The notes under the pieces: generated by a model
Databases searched by the model: none
What the model saw: only the letters and a program-made list of their open reading frames with translations
What the model was told of the DNA's origin: nothing
In this document: in pieces, positions 59,027 to 64,000 of the stretch
Position numbering within the stretch: the first letter of the stretch is position 1
Layout of the letters: each line of letters begins with the position of its first letter
Program-made: the position numbers and the translations under genes
Origin: DATAAP01 sp041690495
GTDB lineage: Bacteria; Pseudomonadota; Alphaproteobacteria; CACIAM-22H2
Assembly: GCA_041690495.1 (NCBI GenBank)
Contig: JAWLHE010000010.1
Span: 62,001-126,000, forward strand
Direction: 5' to 3'
Length of the DNA stretch: 64,000 bases

Positions 59027-60372
59027 AGGAAATCCTGCAGTTTTACGTCTTGGGCGCGATAGTACTCGAGTCGACGATGAAACTTCCGTGGGATGCCTTC
59101 GCCGATCGTCGCATCGATGCCCAGTTTCGCGGTAGTCGGCAGCTTGCCCTTTCCGAGTTCCCACGCCCGCACGCTTGGATCCACATGCTTGCCGCGTGCG
59201 CCCGAGATGACGATAACGTCCTGATCTGCCTGAACGCGGAAGGTGAGCGCCCAATCGAGCTGATCCGCGTCGTGAATGTTGATGTCCTCGTCGGTGACGA
59301 TCGCGAGCTTTACCTCCGCGACAGACAACAATGCCAGCAGCGCGTTCTTGCCCTCGCCAGGGCGCTTCTTGATCGAGGCTATCAGGGTGAAATAGCCGCA
59401 GGCACCGACCGGCGCACGGATCGCGACCGCCTGAACGCTTGCAGCCCTGAGCGCCTGCAGTCCGGCTGCCTCCACGACAGGCGCGCACAGCCAGTCGTTC
59501 TCCCACGGCATCTGCAGGAGATAGAAGATCGGGTCGCGCCGGTGCGTAATCGCCTTGATCCGGAAGATGGGGTTCCATTTGACGTCGCCGGAGATGTGGC
59601 TGAACTCGCCGAACGGGCCCTCGTCCGCGGTCCAGCCGATCGGAAGGAGCTCGCCTTCCAGCACGATCTCGGCGTCCGCCGGCACTTCCAGATCCACGGT
59701 CTTGCATTTGACGAGCTCTATCGGGTGGCGGTGCAGGCCGCCGGCGATCGCGTACTCGTCGACATCGATAGGGGCCTTGTATGAGGCGGCGAGCAGCTCG
59801 TAAGGGTGGACGCCGATTGCCACCGCGATCTCCAGCGGCCGACCAGCATCGAGCGCGCGCTGGTAGTAGCGCCGCATGTCCGACGGCGAGACCAGATCGA
59901 TGCCGGTCTCCGTCGGCGTCCGGTACATCAGTCGATACGAGCCAACGTTGCGACCGAACTCGGGATCCTTCGAGACGACGCAAGTGGCCGAAATATAGGG
60001 GCCGCCGTCGAGCCGGTGCATCAGCGGGTAGGGGATCGCGGTCAGATCGACCTCCGCGCCGGTACGGACGATCTCCTGGCATGGCGCCTTTGTCACCAGC
60101 ACGGGGTCGATGGGGCGCCGCACCCCTTCCTCGAACCGCATGGCCACGTCGTTCTCCGTCGAACCCATTGCCAGCGCGAGCCGCCGGCGCGTCGAGACGA
60201 GATTCCCGACGACCCGCCAGCCGTCGTACTCCTTCACATCCCGGAACAGCACCGCCTTATCCGACTGCGAGATCAGCGACGACAGATCGCGAGGATCAAC
60301 CGGCTTGTTGATCGTCAGGACCTCGCCGGCGGATTCGAGATCCGCGAGGAAGTCCCTGAAGCTCTTCTTCAT
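59023..60372 (-). CDS. UbiD-family prenylated-FMN decarboxylase
   Basis: A 449-residue enzyme of the UbiD fold, which (de)carboxylates aromatic or unsaturated acids with prenylated FMN and metal. It begins SFRDFLADLESAGEVLTINKPVDP and has VVGNLVSTRRRLALAMGS, IPYPLMHRLDGGPYISATCVVSKDPEFGRNVGSYRLM, GWTADEGPFGEFSHISGD with the conserved Glu, and ATIGEGIPRKFHR. Length is normal. Preceded by GGGGG; no ubiX-like prenyltransferase gene lies in the window, so prFMN must be made elsewhere. Substrate unknown. In an amide-nitrogen setting an aminated aromatic or heterocyclic acid is possible. Confidence 0.9.
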   Translation of the reverse strand: MKKSFRDFLADLESAGEVLTINKPVDPRDLSSLISQSDKAVLFRDVKEYDGWRVVGNLVSTRRRLALAMGSTENDVAMRFEEGVRRPIDPVLVTKAPCQEIVRTGAEVDLTAIPYPLMHRLDGGPYISATCVVSKDPEFGRNVGSYRLMYRTPTETGIDLVSPSDMRRYYQRALDAGRPLEIAVAIGVHPYELLAASYKAPIDVDEYAIAGGLHRHPIELVKCKTVDLEVPADAEIVLEGELLPIGWTADEGPFGEFSHISGDVKWNPIFRIKAITHRRDPIFYLLQMPWENDWLCAPVVEAAGLQALRAASVQAVAIRAPVGACGYFTLIASIKKRPGEGKNALLALLSVAEVKLAIVTDEDINIHDADQLDWALTFRVQADQDVIVISGARGKHVDPSVRAWELGKGKLPTTAKLGIDATIGEGIPRKFHRRLEYYRAQDVKLQDFL

Positions 60373-60456
60373 CTAACCCCCGTCAAAACGGCGATTGGCA
60401 CTGGCGAATTCGGCCCCGGCAGAGCGGGGTCGGGGCCGAACCCGCGGGGAGACTGC

Positions 60457-61311
60457 TCAGCCGAACGCCTTGTAGACGCGATCGACGTAGTAGACGCCGG
60501 CGAGCTGCCCCTTGTATGGCTGAGCGATCTCCTGCCACTTGCCGGCCGATTCCATCCATTCCAGCGCAGTGTTGGTCATCTGCAGGAACTCCGTGTTGCC
60601 CTTGGCGACGGCATAGGCGAGCGGCAGCACGTAGAATGGCGTGGCGCCGAACAGGTCGACAAGGATGTCCGGGTGCTTATTCACCATCTGCGCGATTTTG
60701 AAGGCGTCCTGGACCGCGGCGTCGGCGCGCCCGGCGAGCACCTCGAGGCTGCCGGCTGTCAGATCGCCGGTGTCGAGCGTCCGGACCGTGGCGTTCTTGA
60801 AGTTCTGACGTAGATATTCGTGGCCGGACGAGCCGAGAATGGTCGCGACCGTCACGCCGCTCTGGTCCAGGTCCCGCATGGTCTTGAAGCGCGCGGCGTC
60901 CTCCTTGCGGATGCTCGCGCTGTGACCCATGTACATGACCGGCCGCGAGAAATCGACGGCGGCGGCACGCCGTGGCGTCGCGAATGAGCCGCCGACGAAG
61001 ACGTCGAACTGATCCGATTGCAGGCCGCTGGCGAAGGTCGACCATTTCGTCTCGACGAGTTCGGTTTCAAGGCCCATCTGCTCGTACATGTATTTCGGGC
61101 CCTCGACCCACAGGCCGCTGAATTTCTGCGTCTTTGGGTCGAGCTGCGTCATCGGCGGATAGGGAATGACGCCCATGCGGATCTTCTTGCGAGAGAGAAT
61201 GTCCTTGGCGGTTGCCGCCGCAGCTACGGGAATCTTCATCCCGCCGAGTCCGGCGCCGGCCGCAAGCAGTGACCCCAGTTTCGCAGCTCTCAGAATGGTC
61301 CTTCTGTTCAT
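60457..61311 (-). CDS. Solute-binding protein of an amino acid-type ABC transporter
   Basis: A 284-residue type II periplasmic binding protein. The signal peptide MNRRTILRAAKLGSLLAAGAG with the RR pair looks Tat-like. The mature domain has IRMGVIPYPPMTQLDPKTQKFSGLWVEG, DQFDVFVGGSFATPRRAAAVDFSRPV and ILGSSGHEYLRQ, all usual for PBP2/SBP_bac_3 proteins of polar amino acids or related nitrogen compounds. GAGGAG precedes the start. No intact permease or ATPase gene lies beside it; the only permease in the region is the fragment at 58660. Confidence 0.88.
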   Translation of the reverse strand: MNRRTILRAAKLGSLLAAGAGLGGMKIPVAAAATAKDILSRKKIRMGVIPYPPMTQLDPKTQKFSGLWVEGPKYMYEQMGLETELVETKWSTFASGLQSDQFDVFVGGSFATPRRAAAVDFSRPVMYMGHSASIRKEDAARFKTMRDLDQSGVTVATILGSSGHEYLRQNFKNATVRTLDTGDLTAGSLEVLAGRADAAVQDAFKIAQMVNKHPDILVDLFGATPFYVLPLAYAVAKGNTEFLQMTNTALEWMESAGKWQEIAQPYKGQLAGVYYVDRVYKAFG

Positions 61312-61408
61312 CTTGGTCTCCTCTTTGTGAGCCCGATCGGTCGGGCGCTCCCTGCATTCAAGGCGTTGCTTGTCGTTCGTTAACCCTGCTGCGGAGGATG
61401 ACTCGGCT

Positions 61409-62767
61409 TTAGAAGAACTTCAGATAGCGCTTGATCTCCCAGTCCGAGACATGCGTGTGGTATTCGGTCCATTCGGCGCGTTTGAAATCGATGAATGTCT
61501 GGTGCATCAGCGGACCCATGACCTCTCGGCCGAGAGGGTCCGCCTCGAAGGCGTCGACGGCTTCGCCGAGCGTTCGCGGCAAGTGCTCGATTCCCATCTT
61601 TTTCAGGGTCTCGGGCGAATGGAGATACATGTTCTCGCGATGCGGCTCGCCTGGGTCGAGCTTCTCGCGAATGCCTTCAAGCCCCGCCATGAGCATCATC
61701 GCCGCGCCGAGATAGACGTTGCAGGCGATGTCCGCAGCGCGGCATTCGATGCGGGGACCATTCATCGGAATCCGCAGCATGTTGGTGCGGTTGTTGTTAC
61801 CGTAGCAGATGAAAATGGGCGCCCAGGTGAATCCCGACATGCTGCCGCGCGCGACAAGCCGCTTGTAGCTGTTGACGGTTGGCGCAATGACGGCGGAGAT
61901 GGCCTTGGCGTGGCGCAGAACGCCCGCAATGAAATGGTAGCCCACCTTCGAGAGGCCACAGCCGCGCGGGTCCTTTGGGTCCTCGAACATGTTCCGGCCT
62001 GTCTTGATGTCCGCAAGCGAGATGTTGTAGTGCGCGCCGCTTCCTGTCCGGTGGCCGTAGGGCTTGGGCATGAAGCTGGCGAACATGCCATGTTTCTGCG
62101 CGAGCTCGTTGACCATCAGCCTGAAGAAGGTGAAACGGTCGGCCATCGTCAGCGCGTCGGCATACTGGAAATCGGTCTCGAACTGTCCGGGCGCGTCTTC
62201 CTGATCGAAGGAGAAGACGTCCCAGCCGAGCTTGTTCATCACCTCGACGATCTCCTGGACGATCGGCATGCAGCTGAGAATGGTGCGGACGTCGTAGGCG
62301 GGCTTGTCGAGCGGGACAACAGGTCCGATCGGCGCGAAGCCGCCGTTCTCGGTATCCCTGAAGATGAAAAACTCGGTCTCGATCCCGAGATTGAATACGT
62401 AGCCCATGTCTGCCGCGGCCGCCGTAGCGCGCTTCAGGATCTGCCGCGAACACGCCTCGAACGGCTTGCCGAGGAGCCACAGGTCGCTCGCAAACCACGC
62501 GACATCGGGTTTCCACGGCAGGATCGTCGCCGACGCCGGATCGGGCACCGCGGAGATCTCGTCATCATTGACGGCCTGCGGCACGCCGTCGAGCGCGGCG
62601 CCGGTGAAGAGCTCGGAGCCTTTCATCATCCGGTCGAGATGGCCAATCGGAACGACCTTGCATTTCGATCGTCCGTGGATGTCGACATAGCTGGCCAGGG
62701 CGTGGCGCACGCCCTCCGCTTCAAGTCGTGCCTTGAGCTCGGCCGACGCACTTGATTGTTTGTTCAT
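61409..62767 (-). CDS. Type III/GlnT-like glutamine synthetase (gamma-glutamyl ligase)
   Basis: A 452-residue ligase of the GlnT group. Catalytic-core signatures are GIETEFFIFRD (metal Glu), FSFDQEDAPGQFETDFQYADALTMAD, KPYGHRTGSGAHYNISL and NSYKRLVARGSMSGFTWAPIFICYGNNNR, the last holding the nucleotide-binding Arg region. GlnT-type enzymes join glutamate to ammonia or to amines such as methylamine with ATP. Many are linked to catabolism of nitrogenous compounds. The start at 62767 follows CGAGGAAGGCA. Its neighbours (AllG-like protein, binding protein) agree with such a role. Confidence 0.88.
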   Translation of the reverse strand: MNKQSSASAELKARLEAEGVRHALASYVDIHGRSKCKVVPIGHLDRMMKGSELFTGAALDGVPQAVNDDEISAVPDPASATILPWKPDVAWFASDLWLLGKPFEACSRQILKRATAAAADMGYVFNLGIETEFFIFRDTENGGFAPIGPVVPLDKPAYDVRTILSCMPIVQEIVEVMNKLGWDVFSFDQEDAPGQFETDFQYADALTMADRFTFFRLMVNELAQKHGMFASFMPKPYGHRTGSGAHYNISLADIKTGRNMFEDPKDPRGCGLSKVGYHFIAGVLRHAKAISAVIAPTVNSYKRLVARGSMSGFTWAPIFICYGNNNRTNMLRIPMNGPRIECRAADIACNVYLGAAMMLMAGLEGIREKLDPGEPHRENMYLHSPETLKKMGIEHLPRTLGEAVDAFEADPLGREVMGPLMHQTFIDFKRAEWTEYHTHVSDWEIKRYLKFF

Positions 62768-62817
62768 TGCCTTCCTCGATGGCTATTGCGAGACGGCCGC
62801 GATTGGCTCTCCAGAGC

Positions 62818-64000
62818 TCAACCGTCCCCGTACTGATTCCGATAGGCGTCGATCGCTGCTTCGAAACACTCGATCGGCGGCCGCAGCAACCCGGCGCCGA
62901 TCTGTCCGCCCGCCTTGCCGGCGAGCCCTACGTCGCAGAACGGCGTCACCCCTGTCTCCACGACCTGGAAGATGTCGATTCCGAGGGGAGCGCCACGGAA
63001 GCCAAAGACCGGAATCCGATAGTCCAGGTGTTCGCCGGCGGTGATTCGGTACATGGCTTCGTTGTTGCGCATCATCGCCTCGGGCGAACCGCCTTGATAG
63101 TCCTGCAGCGGGAACGCGGCGGCCTGGGCGAGTCCGCCGAGACCGATCGTCTCGAGGATGATGCTCTCTCCGCCGATCCAGTCGATGTCGTCCGGCCCGA
63201 ATCCATCGAAGAACTTTGCTTCGACAGTGGGAAGGGGACCGCGGAACCAGCGGTCCCCCAGGCCGCTCACGCGAATGGAGAAGTCGCGGCTGCTGTAGGC
63301 CATGGCGGTCACGATGGAGGCGCCGTCGGCACCGTGGCCGGCGTCGGCCGTGGCCTTGGCCGCAGCCATAGACAGTCGGAGAAAGAAGTAGTCGCTCTTG
63401 GTCAGGACCTCGATCGTATTCAGGACATCGTCCCGCCGCCGTGCGGCAACATCGATGAGGGCTGGAAAAAGCTCGCGTGCAAAGAGCGCTGTCGCCGCCG
63501 TATTGCGACTATGAAGCTCGTCGCCCATGTTTAGGGCGCGGCGCATGATCGGCTTCAGCGGGATGCCTCCCAGGCTGCGTACAGCCTCGCCGACGACGGG
63601 TGCCAGGATGTCCCGCACGCGCACAAGGCCCTCGACGACATCGTCTCCGAAGCTGCCATAGTTCAGACGCCGTCTCGACTCGCCCTCATAGAAATTGCAG
63701 AACCCGAGATTTCCCGCGGTCGAATTTCGCACCACGAAAACAGGCATGGACGCCGTGTAGACGCCTGCCACCGACCCTACGCAGCCATGATCGTGGCACG
63801 GTTCCACGACGATCTCCCGGTCCCCGAGCTTCCGCTCAGCATCCTCGACGGAGCTGGCGAGACCCTCGAAGATCGCGGCATTTATGATCGCCTTGCGTTG
63901 CCCGCCGCGATAGTCGTTGCTGGGGAGGGGGGCGCCCGAGGTCAGTATCATCCGGGGAGTCATGCCCGGCACCACGTCGATGGCCGGCCGTACGTCGACG
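62818..64000 (-). CDS. DUF1116/AllG-like protein (oxamate carbamoyltransferase component), partial
   Basis: The gene runs off the right edge; at least 393 residues remain. It reads in frame through PAIDVVPGMTPRMILTSGAPLPSN, then GQRKAIINAAIFEGLA, PCHDHGCVGSVAGVYTASMPVFVVRN and EGESRRRLNYGSFGDD, all typical of DUF1116 (YlbE). In E. coli the FdrA/YlbE/YlbF group makes the oxamate carbamoyltransferase of allantoin breakdown. No FdrA or YlbF gene is visible inside the window but they could lie to the right. The start lies beyond the window. Confidence 0.85.
   Translation of the reverse strand, partial: VDVRPAIDVVPGMTPRMILTSGAPLPSNDYRGGQRKAIINAAIFEGLASSVEDAERKLGDREIVVEPCHDHGCVGSVAGVYTASMPVFVVRNSTAGNLGFCNFYEGESRRRLNYGSFGDDVVEGLVRVRDILAPVVGEAVRSLGGIPLKPIMRRALNMGDELHSRNTAATALFARELFPALIDVAARRRDDVLNTIEVLTKSDYFFLRLSMAAAKATADAGHGADGASIVTAMAYSSRDFSIRVSGLGDRWFRGPLPTVEAKFFDGFGPDDIDWIGGESIILETIGLGGLAQAAAFPLQDYQGGSPEAMMRNNEAMYRITAGEHLDYRIPVFGFRGAPLGIDIFQVVETGVTPFCDVGLAGKAGGQIGAGLLRPPIECFEAAIDAYRNQYGDG

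Noticed and set aside
1..64000. CRISPR array, insertion sequence or prophage
   Set aside because: No direct-repeat/spacer pattern, transposase, integrase or terminal inverted repeats were recognised in the window.
1..64000. tRNA or rRNA genes
   Set aside because: No cloverleaf-like or rRNA-like segment was noticed in any gap; a covariance-model search would be needed to exclude one completely.

Overview
The window is GC-rich chromosomal DNA that reads as an alphaproteobacterium. The best markers are a GcrA-type cell-cycle regulator (9200-9616), several Bug/TctC-type receptors with a complete TctCBA tricarboxylate transporter, a CheY/CheZ pair and DUF1194/DUF882-type proteins. Codon use is GC-rich throughout, and no rRNA, tRNA, insertion sequence, phage or CRISPR array was recognised. 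The genus cannot be fixed from the sequence alone; a soil or water Rhodospirillales/Reyranella/Bradyrhizobium-like organism would fit.

Layout. (1) 1-15300, housekeeping and envelope: the end of a flippase-like membrane protein, PBP1A, a YgjP-like metallopeptidase, an orphan TctC receptor, a TrmA/RlmD-type RNA methyltransferase, an ECF sigma/anti-sigma pair with a candidate autoregulatory promoter, a HerA-like NTPase, GcrA, a DUF882 peptidase, CorA, a fused acyl-CoA ligase/ACP/acyltransferase and a PRC-barrel protein. (2) 15646-26934, a catabolic island: TctC-TctB-TctA, a sugar isomerase-like protein, an enolase-superfamily enzyme and a TetR regulator, then behind a palindromic operator a Gfo/Idh/MocA oxidoreductase, a DUF993 protein, a second isomerase-like protein and a DMT exporter. 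The substrate is unknown but is probably a carboxylated sugar-like compound. (3) 27023-29277: a VWA protein, CheZ and CheY.

(4) 29623-39266, a stress-type island: zinc-ribbon protein, spermidine synthase, Rnk-like protein, two convergent paralogous small membrane proteins, Fe-type superoxide dismutase, a second ECF sigma factor, ferritin-like protein, cytochrome c, CBS-BON protein, LysR regulator, another ferritin-like helical protein, AhpD-like protein, DUF488 and 5-formyl-THF cyclo-ligase. Two of its divergent promoter regions share a nearly identical 37-bp element, which suggests a small local regulon. (5) 39332-58189, an exopolysaccharide locus of the Wzx/Wzy type: GtrA, fused Wzz/BY-kinase, five glycosyltransferases, pyruvyl transferase, initiating phosphoglycosyltransferase, flippase, GH26 hydrolase, polymerase and two multi-spanning proteins. 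No outer-membrane Wza exporter lies in the window.

(6) 58364-64000, all on the minus strand: DUF1116/AllG-like protein (cut by the window edge), GlnT-type ligase, amino-acid-type binding protein, UbiD decarboxylase with a coupled 57-residue protein, and then two truncated remnants (ABC permease, polysaccharide deacetylase). This resembles an amide/ureide nitrogen-scavenging operon that has lost its downstream end.

The observations most worth a second look are the paired small His-containing membrane proteins (31690-32370), the shared 37-bp element (33204 and 36083), the TctCBA/enolase/DUF993 pathway, the UbiD small partner and the decayed junction at 58652-58660.
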